A stretch of 64,000 nucleotides of DNA from JABDJL01 sp963664065 (GTDB taxonomy: Bacteria; Pseudomonadota; Gammaproteobacteria; Xanthomonadales; SZUA-36): assembly GCA_963664065.1 (NCBI GenBank), contig OY760942.1, positions 930,001 to 994,000 on the forward strand, read 5' to 3'. The notes under the pieces are model-generated. The model saw only the letters and a list, made by a program, of their open reading frames with translations. It was not told the DNA's origin and ran no database searches. The translations under genes and the position numbers were made by a program. Of this stretch, positions 8,932-18,283 are shown one piece after another (position 1 is the first letter of the stretch; the number at the start of each line of letters is the position of its first letter).

Positions 8932-10095
8932 ATGAAGAAACTGAATTCCATGGATCTGTACAACGTCCACTCGCAACTCAGCGAAGAGGAAACCATCGTG
9001 CAGGATACGGTTGGGCGCTTCGTTGATCAAAGCGTGATTCCCATCATTGGTGAATGTTTCGAACACAGTCGTTTCCCGTCCGAGCTGACCCCCCAACTTG
9101 CAGAACTCGGCTTGTTTGGCAGTTCAATAGACGGTTACGACTGTGCCGGCCTGAACAGCATCTGTTATGGCCTGATTTGCCAGGAACTGGAGCGTGGCGA
9201 TAGCGGTCTGCGCAGTTTCGTATCCGTACAAAGCAGCTTGGTGATGTTTCCCATTTACAGTTACGGCTCCGAGGCTCAAAAAGATCGCTGGCTGCCCGCG
9301 ATGGCCCGGGGTGAGGCAATTGGTTGTTTTGGGCTGACCGAATCACAAGGGGGCTCTGACCCATCCAATATGAAGACACACGCCAGGCGTGATGGGGATG
9401 ACTGGGTCATTGACGGCTCCAAAATGTGGATCACAAACGGCACCATTGCCGATGTTGCCCTGGTTTGGGCAGTGACGGATGAGGGTGTTCGTGGATTCCT
9501 GGTAGAGAAAGGTACACCCGGATTCGAGGCGCCTGAAATTGAACGTAAGTTTTCTCTGCGGGCGTCAGTCACTTCGTCCCTGTTTTTCGATAATGTCAGG
9601 GTGCCTGTCGAGAATATGCTACCCGGTGTAGCGGGACTAAAAGGTCCGCTCAGTTGCCTGACCCAGGCTCGCTACGGTATTGTCTGGGGCGCGATAGGCG
9701 CAGCACAGGCCTGTTTGGCGGAATTGATTGATTACACTGAAACCCGCGAGTTGTTCGGCCGTTCATTGAATCATAACCAGGCGATCCAGCTACGCCTGGC
9801 CGATATGGCGCGCCGAATTACCACCGCCCAGGTGCTGGCCTTACAGCTTGGGCGCCTCAAGGAGGCCGGCAAACTGCATCCCACACAGGTCTCACTGGCC
9901 AAATGGAACAATGTTCGAATGGCGCTGGATATTGCCCGGGATTGCCGCGACATGCTTGGCGCCAGTGGTATCAGCGCTGAATTCTCCCCGGTTAGGCATA
10001 TGCTGAATCTTGAAAGCGTGATTACCTACGAGGGAACGGAGACCGTCCACCAACTCATTGTCGGTCAAGAATTAACAGGCGTGAACGCCTTTTAA
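8932..10095 (+). CDS. gcdH: Glutaryl-CoA dehydrogenase-like acyl-CoA dehydrogenase
   Basis: A 387-residue flavoprotein with the complete acyl-CoA dehydrogenase fold: N-terminal helical domain, central beta domain with CFGLTESQGGSDPSNM and WITNGTIADV, and C-terminal helical domain with the catalytic Glu in TYEGTETVH near residue 370. The arrangement ARYGIVWGAIGAA and the position of that Glu are characteristic of glutaryl-CoA dehydrogenase, which oxidises and decarboxylates glutaryl-CoA to crotonyl-CoA in lysine and tryptophan breakdown. AGGAGAG lies just before the ATG. It is transcribed divergently from the TRAP operon. No CoA-transferase partner is adjacent, so the substrate call is by family resemblance. 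Confidence 0.8.
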   Translation: MKKLNSMDLYNVHSQLSEEETIVQDTVGRFVDQSVIPIIGECFEHSRFPSELTPQLAELGLFGSSIDGYDCAGLNSICYGLICQELERGDSGLRSFVSVQSSLVMFPIYSYGSEAQKDRWLPAMARGEAIGCFGLTESQGGSDPSNMKTHARRDGDDWVIDGSKMWITNGTIADVALVWAVTDEGVRGFLVEKGTPGFEAPEIERKFSLRASVTSSLFFDNVRVPVENMLPGVAGLKGPLSCLTQARYGIVWGAIGAAQACLAELIDYTETRELFGRSLNHNQAIQLRLADMARRITTAQVLALQLGRLKEAGKLHPTQVSLAKWNNVRMALDIARDCRDMLGASGISAEFSPVRHMLNLESVITYEGTETVHQLIVGQELTGVNAF

Positions 10096-10111
10096 ACCGG
10101 CCGGTATCAAG

Positions 10112-10993
10112 ATGAGCACCAGGTACCCGATGATGAAGAAACCCGGGTCGCTGGTGGTTGTGGGTTTGGTTTACCTCGCCGCGGTCATGATCGGGCTTGA
10201 AACTGCCTCAGCATTCGACCCGCAACATCCTGTCAGTTTTGCATTCATCGCAGATATTGCAGCCACCCTCGTGGTTTTTGCGTTCAGTTGCTGGTACCGC
10301 AATGCCAGCACCTATGACCCTTTCTGGAGCGTCATCCCGATACTGCTTGTCATATTCTGGGTGCTTGAAGGGCAGGGCGAAGGGATAGTAGTGGTGCGGC
10401 AGGTCCTGGTTGGAGTCCTGATTTGTACCTGGGGATTACGCCTGACATCAAACTGGGTGGCGCGCTGGGGCGGCCTTGGAGACGAAGACTGGCGATTTGG
10501 CATGCTCCGGCAACAGCATGGAAACAGGTATTGGCGGGTTAACCTTGGTGGCATTCATATGTTGCCAACGCTGCTCGTGTTTGGAGCTTGCCTGGCCGCA
10601 TACCCGGCGCTGGCGGATTCCAGCCGTAGACTGAACTGGTTGGACCTGGCCGCTGCTGTCGTAACATTTTCAGCAATCTGGACCGAGGCCCGTGCCGATG
10701 CACAGCTTCGCGCACACCGCCAAGCCAGCAACGGAAAAAGCCTTGAGAAAGGATTGTGGGCACTGTGCAGACACCCCAACTATCTTGGAGAAACAGGCTT
10801 TTGGTGGGGCCTGTACCTGTTTGCGCTGGCCGCTAATCCCCAGTGGTGGTGGACCGTCGTCGGGGCATTGGGAATTAATCTCTTGTTTGTGTTTGTCAGT
10901 ATTCCAATGATGGATAAGCACATGCTCAAGCGATATCCTGACTATGTACAAAGAATGAGAAATGTGCCGGCCATGATTCCACGCCTTAAATAA
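10112..10993 (+). CDS. DUF1295 family membrane reductase
   Basis: A 293-residue integral membrane protein with several hydrophobic helices. The C-terminal signature LCRHPNYLGETGFWWGLYL (about residues 221-239) is the hallmark of DUF1295, a family related to steroid 5-alpha-reductases and isoprenylcysteine methyltransferases. The YPDYVQRMRNVPAMIPR ending is also typical. Bacterial members are generally uncharacterised, and a role in reducing or modifying a lipid in the inner membrane is inference. The start lies 16 bases after the preceding dehydrogenase, so the two may be cotranscribed. Confidence 0.75.
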   Translation: MSTRYPMMKKPGSLVVVGLVYLAAVMIGLETASAFDPQHPVSFAFIADIAATLVVFAFSCWYRNASTYDPFWSVIPILLVIFWVLEGQGEGIVVVRQVLVGVLICTWGLRLTSNWVARWGGLGDEDWRFGMLRQQHGNRYWRVNLGGIHMLPTLLVFGACLAAYPALADSSRRLNWLDLAAAVVTFSAIWTEARADAQLRAHRQASNGKSLEKGLWALCRHPNYLGETGFWWGLYLFALAANPQWWWTVVGALGINLLFVFVSIPMMDKHMLKRYPDYVQRMRNVPAMIPRLK

Positions 10994-11076
10994 GCCGGAC
11001 CATTTCTATCCGCTCCTTAGCTCTGAACATGGCAATATCATCTTGAAGGAGTGCCAGTTACCCGGAGAACCTGTCC

Positions 11077-12543
11077 ATGCGCCATAGCCATTCAATTCGA
11101 AAATTCCGCTACCCCGCCATCGCTGCATTTGTTTCGTTGATGCTGCCTTCGCTGGCATTCGCCTCGGAAACCGCGACGGACCTGACCGGATACTGGGCAG
11201 GCACCGCATCACTGGTTGTGTTCGTTCTTGCCTATATGCTGGTGATAGGCGAAGAAACCATCCACCTTCGAAAGTCAAAACCTGTAATAGTCGCCGCGGG
11301 CATCATCTGGGTGTTGGTTGCATTGGCCTATATCGCGCATGGTGACACCCACACTGCCGGAATACTGGTTCGCCACAACTTGCTTGAATTTGCAGAGCTT
11401 TTTCTGTTCCTGTTAGCGGCGATGACCTACATCAACACCATGGAAGAGCGCGGGATATTTGATGTGTTACGCGCATGGCTGGTCAACCAGGGGTTCACTC
11501 TAAGGAAAATATTCTGGATCACAGGCGGGATTGCTTTCCTGATCTCACCGATTGCTGACAACCTGGCCACCGCGCTCCTGATGGCAACAGTGGCGGTGGC
11601 CGTTGGCGGCAGCAACCATAAATTCGTGGCAATCGCCTGTATCAACATCGTGGTGGCTGCCAACGCGGGTGGCGCGTTCAGCCCGTTTGGAGATATTACG
11701 ACCCTGATGGTCTGGCAAAAAGGGCTGATTGAGTTTGGTGAATTTTTTAGGCTTTTCCTGCCCTCACTGGTAAACTGGCTGGTGACCGCCACTATCCTGA
11801 TGTTTGCAGTTTCAAAAGACCACCCGGACCCGGTTCATGAAGAAGCTGAACTACGACATGGAGCCTGGTTTGTTGTGGTCCTTTTTGTGATCACCATTGC
11901 CATGGCAGTGTCAGCACAAAACGTGCTCCACCTGCCTCCGGTGATTGGCATGATGACCGGCCTTGGTTTCCTCAAGCTGTTTGGCTATTACCTGCAGCGC
12001 CGAGACCAGAAGTCTGCCAGTCCCAGGGAATTGGTTGAAGGATCAGCACTGGGCATTAATGCCATCCACGAGGGTGACCCTGAACACAATCAACAGTTTT
12101 ACAACATCTATCACAACCTCCAACGCGCCGAATGGGACACCCTGTTATTTTTCTACGGGGTGATTCTATGCGTGGGTGGACTGGGTGCATTCGGGTATCT
12201 CGCCATTGGTTCGGAGTTGATGTACACGGATCTTGGGCCCACTACTGCCAACATCATTGTCGGTGTTGCATCCGCTATCGTAGACAATATTCCGGTGATG
12301 TTTGCGGTTTTGTCCATGAATCCGGATATGAGTCACGGCCAGTGGCTGCTGGTGACACTAACTGCCGGAGTAGGGGGTTCGATGTTGTCGATCGGTTCAG
12401 CCGCAGGCGTGGCTGTTATGGGACAGGCGCGGGGAATCTACACATTTTTCGCCCACCTGAAATGGAGCTGGGCAATTGTACTGGGCTATGTCGCTTCGAT
12501 TTGGGTGCATTTCCAGATCAACAGCGCTGCTTTTCAGATCTGA
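11077..12543 (+). CDS. nhaD: NhaD-type Na+/H+ antiporter
   Basis: A 488-residue polytopic inner-membrane protein with an N-terminal signal-like helix. Diagnostic segments are NTMEERGIFDVLRAWL (about 124-139), LISPIADNLATALLMATVAVA (about 155-175), NAGGAFSPFGDITTLMVW (about 194-211) and VDNIPVMFAVLSMNP in the C-terminal half. The intramembrane Asp residues in IADNL and VDNIP are the conserved ion-binding positions of the NhaD family. It exchanges external protons for cytoplasmic sodium. NhaD is common in marine and halotolerant bacteria, and this protein is full length. Confidence 0.9.
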   Translation: MRHSHSIRKFRYPAIAAFVSLMLPSLAFASETATDLTGYWAGTASLVVFVLAYMLVIGEETIHLRKSKPVIVAAGIIWVLVALAYIAHGDTHTAGILVRHNLLEFAELFLFLLAAMTYINTMEERGIFDVLRAWLVNQGFTLRKIFWITGGIAFLISPIADNLATALLMATVAVAVGGSNHKFVAIACINIVVAANAGGAFSPFGDITTLMVWQKGLIEFGEFFRLFLPSLVNWLVTATILMFAVSKDHPDPVHEEAELRHGAWFVVVLFVITIAMAVSAQNVLHLPPVIGMMTGLGFLKLFGYYLQRRDQKSASPRELVEGSALGINAIHEGDPEHNQQFYNIYHNLQRAEWDTLLFFYGVILCVGGLGAFGYLAIGSELMYTDLGPTTANIIVGVASAIVDNIPVMFAVLSMNPDMSHGQWLLVTLTAGVGGSMLSIGSAAGVAVMGQARGIYTFFAHLKWSWAIVLGYVASIWVHFQINSAAFQI

Positions 12544-12587
12544 GCCGCCGAACCATGAAACTCGAATGTGTGTGACACCTAGCAGGT

Positions 12588-13241
12588 CTATTTACTGCAT
12601 TGTTCGGAGTAACTTCGCCATTGTGCAAGAGATTGATAGTCGGGGTTGGATTTCTTGCGCATTCCGGCTTTGAAAGCCCGGGCGAGTAGTGAGTTAGCCG
12701 GTTTTGCGGTTTTCGGCACCTGCTTAAAGTCGTGCAGAACCGGCAACCATCGCCCTGACTTCTTTCTGACCAGCACTTTCTCAACAGACAGGTCCAGGTC
12801 GTGCAACTCGTTCATCTCGGCAATCCTGACTATGGTCTCGCCGGCTTCCAGCACTGAATCCGGAATTCCTTTGTTTCTTTCCGCCAACTCTTTCAAGTGA
12901 ACGCCATCAATGAATTCCTGCAGGAACATGAGGGTTGATTTTCCATCGTGCCCCATGACGGCAACAGGTTTGGCTGTAAACGGTAACAGTTCCGGGATTT
13001 TGCGAAACGCCCTGTTGCGGGACATTTCGAACACGGCGATGTTGACCTTGTGCTTTTTCCGGTACCGCTCGATAGATTTCGGACGGTAGATTTTCACCGC
13101 AAGGATGTCACCATGGTAGCTTGCCCGGAATGTTATTGAATGACTTCCCTGTCCGGTTACTTCCAACAGTCCCAGGTCTGGCGGCAGGCGCAGACCACCC
13201 AGTTCTTCGGCAGCTGTTTCAATATTTTGCATGTTGCCCAA
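12588..13241 (-). CDS. Small protein-kinase-like protein
   Basis: A 217-residue protein with a minimal kinase-like fold. A Gly-containing loop (VTGQGSHSITFRA, about 29-41) is followed by an AVKIYRP motif with the ATP-binding Lys near residue 50. Further on, LHDLDLSVEKVLVRKKSG and VLHDFKQVPK stand where a catalytic loop and a DFG-like metal ligand would be. This pattern resembles InaA/YrbL-type kinase-like proteins, although the canonical HxDLxxxN Asn is not obvious, so the protein may phosphorylate a small molecule or be inactive. It is convergent with nhaD, and 44 bases separate the two stops. Confidence 0.5.
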   Translation of the reverse strand: MGNMQNIETAAEELGGLRLPPDLGLLEVTGQGSHSITFRASYHGDILAVKIYRPKSIERYRKKHKVNIAVFEMSRNRAFRKIPELLPFTAKPVAVMGHDGKSTLMFLQEFIDGVHLKELAERNKGIPDSVLEAGETIVRIAEMNELHDLDLSVEKVLVRKKSGRWLPVLHDFKQVPKTAKPANSLLARAFKAGMRKKSNPDYQSLAQWRSYSEQCSK

Positions 13242-13728
13242 TCCGTTGAGATAAGTTTAATCTGCAAAGAATAAATTAAGCGGGCCCTGGAGGCCAACAT
13301 TCATCAACGCCAGGCAAAGGAAACCCCGCCTTAAGCAGGGCTTCCTACTGACAATGAATGCTAAGTCCTTTTAGGGGATGGTGAAGCTGTCCTTTTCCGT
13401 CAATTGTCAGCATCTTTCAATTATAAGGCTAAAACCGGTTGCTCAGGGTTATATCACGTCTACGAGATCTGTATACACCGTTTTACCACCGGCGATTCCT
13501 TCAACCAGCGCCTCGCCCGGGGTCAGCACCTGCCGGGGATATTCAATGTGAAATGTCTGTCTCCTTGCAATATTTTGAATGTGATTTGCCCGGACAAGAA
13601 TTCGAACTACCTTTGGATGTCCTGTGGATCTGTCTCTTTAGACGGGAAAGTGAAGTAAAATCAATCGCGATATTTCTGAGATGGCTTCTTGAAAATCAGC
13701 TATGCGGATTCCTGCCTTGAGGGCAGCG
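13242..13728. other. Gene-poor interval
   Basis: I see no convincing gene here. Short open frames at 13404-13720 on the plus strand have no recognisable domain and overlap each other. The interval separates the kinase-like gene from the end of the TonB-dependent receptor remnant. A short stem (CTGCC with GGCAG) at about 13718-13732 has no T-tract. Confidence 0.4.
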
Positions 13729-16285
13729 TCAGAATTCCCAAAGGATGCCAGCAGCCGGTGAAGCACCCAGCCAATCATCTACGGAGCGCTCCAGGGGCGG
13801 CAAACCTTCTTCAACTTCTTCTTCGACGTCATAATCAACGCAACACTCATTGCCTGCGATCGAATACGTTTGAAACTTCAAAAAAGGCAGTGATTTGGCT
13901 TTTTGGCAACTGCCATTTCCTGGAAACCCTGAAGTCGACGTTGACGAAATCGGCCAGTCTTTCTGCGTTTCTTGGTCCGTACAACAGCACCAATTCTCCA
14001 TCCTCATCGCGATCAAGGGTGGCGGATGTCGTGGGCCAGCCAGAGTGAATTTTTGCCGCCAGGCCGAATTCCCATTGCTTCTTTCTCCAGGCAAGAGCCG
14101 CCTGGAATGAATGCCGTTGGTCCCAGTTTCGTGGCTGGTCGGTGCCGCCAATACGATCTGTGACCCTGGACAAGGTGTAGGAGGCCCAGCCATTCAGAGA
14201 TTTATCACCATCGAACTCAACGGTAACTTCCCCACCCCGCGACCGACGAGAGGAGGGCGCAACACGGATCCGGTCAGGTTCCAATTCTGCGGTTAACAAT
14301 ACCGGGTCCAGCAGGTTTTCAAATCTGGGCCTCAGTGAACTGTACTTCTTGTCGAAGGCCTCCACCCGTAAAGACCAGTTTTTGTTGAAGCGGTAACTGG
14401 TGCCGGCAATCAGGTGATCGGCCTGTTGAGACGGAAAAAAGCGTTCTACCCCATCCTCGACCTGTAACTGCTGGATTTGCTGGGACTGGTGATAGCGACC
14501 CCAGGTCAGGTGCAGATCGAGCCCGGCATTTAGAGAATAAAGCATATTGAATCGCGGGCTGATCTGGTCGTCATTGCCAGGACCAATATAAGTCTGTTTG
14601 TCCCACCTCACGCCTGAATCAATCACCAGTTGCGGCGTCACCTGCCAGCGGTCTGACAGATAGGCGGCGAAACCCTCCCCCCCGGGGGCCAGGGTAATAT
14701 CACGTTCCAGGAAATGGGGAACACCGGGATAAGCCAGGTAAAAACCGTTATATTCCACCTCGCTCAGGTAACGATATTTCGCCGATTCCTTTCTTGCTTC
14801 GGCTCCGAAAGTGAGGAGGTGGTGGTCACTGGCGAAGTAGTTAAAATCAGCGCGGATTCCGTGCGTATCCACTGCCCTGTCGTCGAGAACACTGGCGAGA
14901 AGTTCTTCACTATTATTTGCCAGCGCATTCCTTATGTTACGAAACGAACTGGTGGAAAGTACGACGCTTGCGCTGAGGTCCGGCGAAATGGTTTTCTCCA
15001 TTTGAATCCAGAAGTGCTGATTGCGGGTGTCGCTGGTTGACTGCTCTCGCTCCAGGGGCAGGTGCTCGGTTATTACCAGGATACGATCGTTGGCGCTTAA
15101 GAAGTTAAACGTAAATCGGGTATCCGGTGAATAGTTGAAACCCAGCGTGCCAAACATATCGTTGTATTTCGGGTTGCCGTGCTCTTTCCGGTCCAACACA
15201 AGGTCCAGGTTGCTTCGCCTGGCTGAAAATAACCAATCAAGCTTGCCGGTGTCGTTGTAGCCGGAAGTCAGGAAAGATGTATTGAATACACTTATGCCCA
15301 GCTCATATGTGCGCGATTTCTCCGGCTTTTGGGACTGCAGCAGTATCAGGCCGCTCATCCTGTCGCCGTAATTGGCCGGAAAGCCACCTGTATAAGCCTC
15401 TACACCCGAAATAGCCCTGGCGTCTATCGAGCTGAAGACATTGTGAAAGTCGCGCACGTGGAAGGGATCCAGCAACTTCAGCCCGTTAAGAAAAATGGCA
15501 GATTCGTTTTCTTCTCCGCCCCTGAAATGTGTCTGCGCAGACCAGCTTCCGGCCGCTGCGCCGGGAAGGCGGTGTATCGAGCGTAGCGGGTCGTCACCAT
15601 TACCCGGCAGGTTCTGAATGGCGCGCTGATCTACAAAAAACTGAGAATTGGAAAACAGAATATAACGGCTGGTGGAAACATTGAGCGTCTCCAGTTTGGC
15701 AAGCTCCGGATCCATCCTGATGTTGAGGGTGACCGTGTCCCCGGCAGACAAAATTGCTGTTCTGCGCACCGGCAGATACCCGGCTGCCGAAATTTTCAGG
15801 TCGTGGGCACCGGCGCTGACTTGCCTGATTTGCCTGACCCCGGGACCCAGGTCTTCAACAGCAGGAAGCCCGGGGTTTCCTGAGATCACCACGGGCACAT
15901 TCATCAACCTTGATTCCTGGTTTCGAATGATCACCAGGACAGTTCCGGTATCAACGCCAGGGGGGCCTCTCGCCTGCCGGATTACCAGGTAGATACCATC
16001 CGATTGTTTGAGTGCCAGGCCGTGTGGTCTCAGTATTTCCCTGACAATGTTCAACGGGTCTTTGCTGGTGGGCTAGACTACAACCACCAGGCTGTCAGGC
16101 ACAAGGTTGGTGCCGTATGCAAACGGATATCCCTGTTTGCGAAAGTGCTCGATCACCTCAAAGACAGGTAAAGAAAGATAAGGACTGATGGCGGTTTCCG
16201 CGGCTGCATTACCGGCAGCGGGAAATAAAATCACAAACGCAAGGAAGGCCGCTATTGGGTGCACTCGCTCCGGGCTCGTGGCCAT
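13729..16285 (-). pseudogene. TonB-dependent receptor with STN domain, amber codon and frameshift
   Basis: An outer-membrane transducer-type receptor following sigma and FecR genes. The start codon overlaps the FecR stop (TGATG). Residues 1-70 hold a signal peptide and an STN secretin/TonB short domain. An in-frame TAG at 16073-16075 interrupts it after PDSLVVVV, and the same frame then continues with PTSKDPLNIVREILR, a carboxypeptidase-like domain, a plug (LPGNGDDPLRSIHRLPG) and a long beta barrel. A second lesion at about 13847-13850 ends the frame at FEVSNVFDRRQ, while the next frame carries the expected tail (NECCVDYDVEEE to the terminal LWEF). Without both lesions it would be about 850 residues. 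Two independent breaks make a real pseudogene likely. Confidence 0.85.
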
Positions 16286-17331
16286 CAGGTACCTGTTCTC
16301 TTCCTTATAAGTATGTTTCCGTTTTCAATTATCGGTTCAAGATCGCTGGTTTGCAAAATCAAATTCAGGGCTCGCATGGGTTCCAGGTCGATACTCCCCC
16401 TGAGTTCTGTAGAGCGTGCCAGCAGTTCGGCGCCGTCAGGGGCAAAATTCACCATACGTCCTGTTTCGCGACCAACCCATCTGATGAATTCAAACGCAGA
16501 GCGGCCATCAAGAACAAATTCCGGCGTTACCAGTTCTGTCCATTCCCAGACAGGACCGTGCGTCGCAATCGAAACGATAGAAGTTTCACCCTCACCGGTT
16601 ACGCTCAGTTGCTCACCCGGACTGGCAATTGATTCAGAATTTTCTGTCGCTACCAACACTTGACCTTCCCGGACACTCACCGCAAGCATGGAATCTTCAA
16701 TCGTGGCCAGGTACTGGGTACCGAGATGCCGGATAGCCCCGGCAAATGTGGTGATCATCAAGGTGTTACGGCGGCTTGTTTGCGTGCCCGCCTGGTTCGA
16801 ATCCAGGTAAATCTGCCCGGAAATCAGTTCGAGTTCGCGTTCCGAAATGAATGCAAGGCGGGTATTTTCATTGACCCTGATGGTCTCGCCTGTGTTCATG
16901 TTAAAGGCCAGTCGGGCGTTGTGTGCAGTGGACAAAACCTGACCGGCAAACAGGCCATCGCTTGCCAGCCTGCGGGAATCTGAAGATTGCCCGTTCAGTT
17001 GGTGAACAAAAATATTCCCGGACTGCTTGTCGACTTCGGCAATCCGCTGTAAATCCGGGCCGGGTGCGTTCTGCCCGAGCATGTTGAAACCGATAACCGC
17101 AGCCAACGCGAATGAAGCAGCGATTCCATAGCTGAAAAATTTCCTTCTGCTTTGCCGCCGTGTGATGTTCAGCCATTCCGAATGCAATGCTTCCTTAACG
17201 GCCATTTCATCTTCCTCCGGTGCTCGTTTTCTGACAGAGGCGTGGCTGAAAAGGGACTCGAGAATTTCATCTTTCGCCGTGTCCGGACCAGTTACCCCGG
17301 TGCCTTGTTGTGAATGGTCTTTGCTGTTCAT
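16285..17331 (-). CDS. FecR-family anti-sigma regulator
   Basis: A 348-residue transmembrane sigma regulator. The cytoplasmic N terminus (about residues 1-75) is followed by a single helix (FFSYGIAASFALAAVIGFNML). The periplasmic FecR domain has a nested run of short beta strands, including TRLAFISERELELISGQIYLD and the FAGAIRHLGTQY motif. The C-terminal 70 residues resemble an STN domain (EPMRALNLILQTSDLEP). In this family the receptor signals through FecR to release or activate the ECF sigma factor. The ATG chosen at 17331 lies two bases after the sigma factor stop; a longer frame extends upstream inside the sigma gene but has no start signal. It is intact although its receptor is broken. 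Confidence 0.8.
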   Translation of the reverse strand: MNSKDHSQQGTGVTGPDTAKDEILESLFSHASVRKRAPEEDEMAVKEALHSEWLNITRRQSRRKFFSYGIAASFALAAVIGFNMLGQNAPGPDLQRIAEVDKQSGNIFVHQLNGQSSDSRRLASDGLFAGQVLSTAHNARLAFNMNTGETIRVNENTRLAFISERELELISGQIYLDSNQAGTQTSRRNTLMITTFAGAIRHLGTQYLATIEDSMLAVSVREGQVLVATENSESIASPGEQLSVTGEGETSIVSIATHGPVWEWTELVTPEFVLDGRSAFEFIRWVGRETGRMVNFAPDGAELLARSTELRGSIDLEPMRALNLILQTSDLEPIIENGNILIRKRTGT

Positions 17332-17333
17332 GA

Positions 17334-17951
17334 TCAAGTCTTCTGTGCTTGCGGTTGTTGGAGAACCGGCTCTGTTAAAGTGCCATATATTTCTTTGAAT
17401 GCGCGTTTGGCCCTGGCCAATAGCGATTGTGCTGCCTCGTGGCTCAGGTTCATTCTTCTTGCTATCTCTTTCACCGAGTAGCCCTCTATGTACTTCCACT
17501 CAAGAGCGTCGCCATACTTTGGTGGCAGTTTATCCAATGCAACCTGGATCAGCCTGGATGCCTCGTATTTCTGGTAAAGGCGATTCGGATCACCGCTATC
17601 CGGGGCATTCAGCGATTCCACGACATCCCTGATTTCCGGATTGTCTTCGGTCAATACGATGGTCTTCCTGTAACGTTCATTACGCCGCACTGAATCCACC
17701 AGTTCATTGCGGCAGATCACGCAAAGCCAGGAAAACAATGCTGCTTCGCCCCGGTAGGTGTGGATTTTTCTCAAGGCCTTTGCCATTGCCATTTGCACCA
17801 CTTCTTTGGTCGTTTCGGGGTCATTTGAAAGACGGGCCAGGGCGAAGCGATACAACCTGGAAAAGTTTTCCTCAAAAAACCGGGAAAAGGCACGCTCATC
17901 GCCTGCCAACAGGCGCTTGACGAGTTTTTTGTCCTCGAAGTAAATTGGCAT
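17334..17951 (-). CDS. ECF-family RNA polymerase sigma factor
   Basis: A 205-residue sigma-70 family protein of the extracytoplasmic type. Region 2 (about residues 20-90) contains RFFEENFSRLYRFALARL and FSWLCVICRNELVDSVRR. Region 4 (about 130-190) contains LDKLPPKYGDALEWKYIEGYSVKEIARRM, a helix-turn-helix for the -35 element. The order sigma, FecR, TonB receptor is that of siderophore- or glycan-responsive surface signalling cassettes, and such sigma factors normally direct transcription of the linked receptor. Here that receptor is disrupted, so the regulator may be orphaned or control distant genes. Confidence 0.85.
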   Translation of the reverse strand: MPIYFEDKKLVKRLLAGDERAFSRFFEENFSRLYRFALARLSNDPETTKEVVQMAMAKALRKIHTYRGEAALFSWLCVICRNELVDSVRRNERYRKTIVLTEDNPEIRDVVESLNAPDSGDPNRLYQKYEASRLIQVALDKLPPKYGDALEWKYIEGYSVKEIARRMNLSHEAAQSLLARAKRAFKEIYGTLTEPVLQQPQAQKT

Positions 17952-18110
17952 TGCTTATTCCGTTCTTACATTTTCCATTTTAGACGTTCTGAGCCGTCTA
18001 AATCGGTTTTTTGTAAGCTATTATAGTATTGGAGCAGAAAAAACATATAGATAACATAGATATAAGCTGAGACAAGAAAACATTCTGTTTAAGGACCGAG
18101 ATTTATAAAA

Positions 18111-18194
18111 CGGTTTCCTTGTTTGCGACCGAATTACCGGGATTCCTTCGTCACTATAAATGCAAACTGCTATTTGTGGATTGCAAGGAAACCG
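18111..18194. repeat. Long-range inverted repeat upstream of the GT9 gene
   Basis: CGGTTTCCTTG at 18111-18121 and its exact complement CAAGGAAACCG at 18184-18194 are 62 bases apart. A second pair, GTTTGC at 18121-18126 and GCAAAC at 18162-18167, lies inside. The arrangement sits between the divergent sigma factor and glycosyltransferase genes, about 90 bases before the latter's start. It could form a leader RNA structure or be a decayed mobile sequence. I recognise no riboswitch class. Confidence 0.4.
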
Positions 18195-18283
18195 ACACGA
18201 TTAGTGGCAATACCGCGGTCACCAAGTCACAAACGCCAAAAGGTTTCTACTTCGGTTTTAATCACCGTTTCTAGGATAAGATC

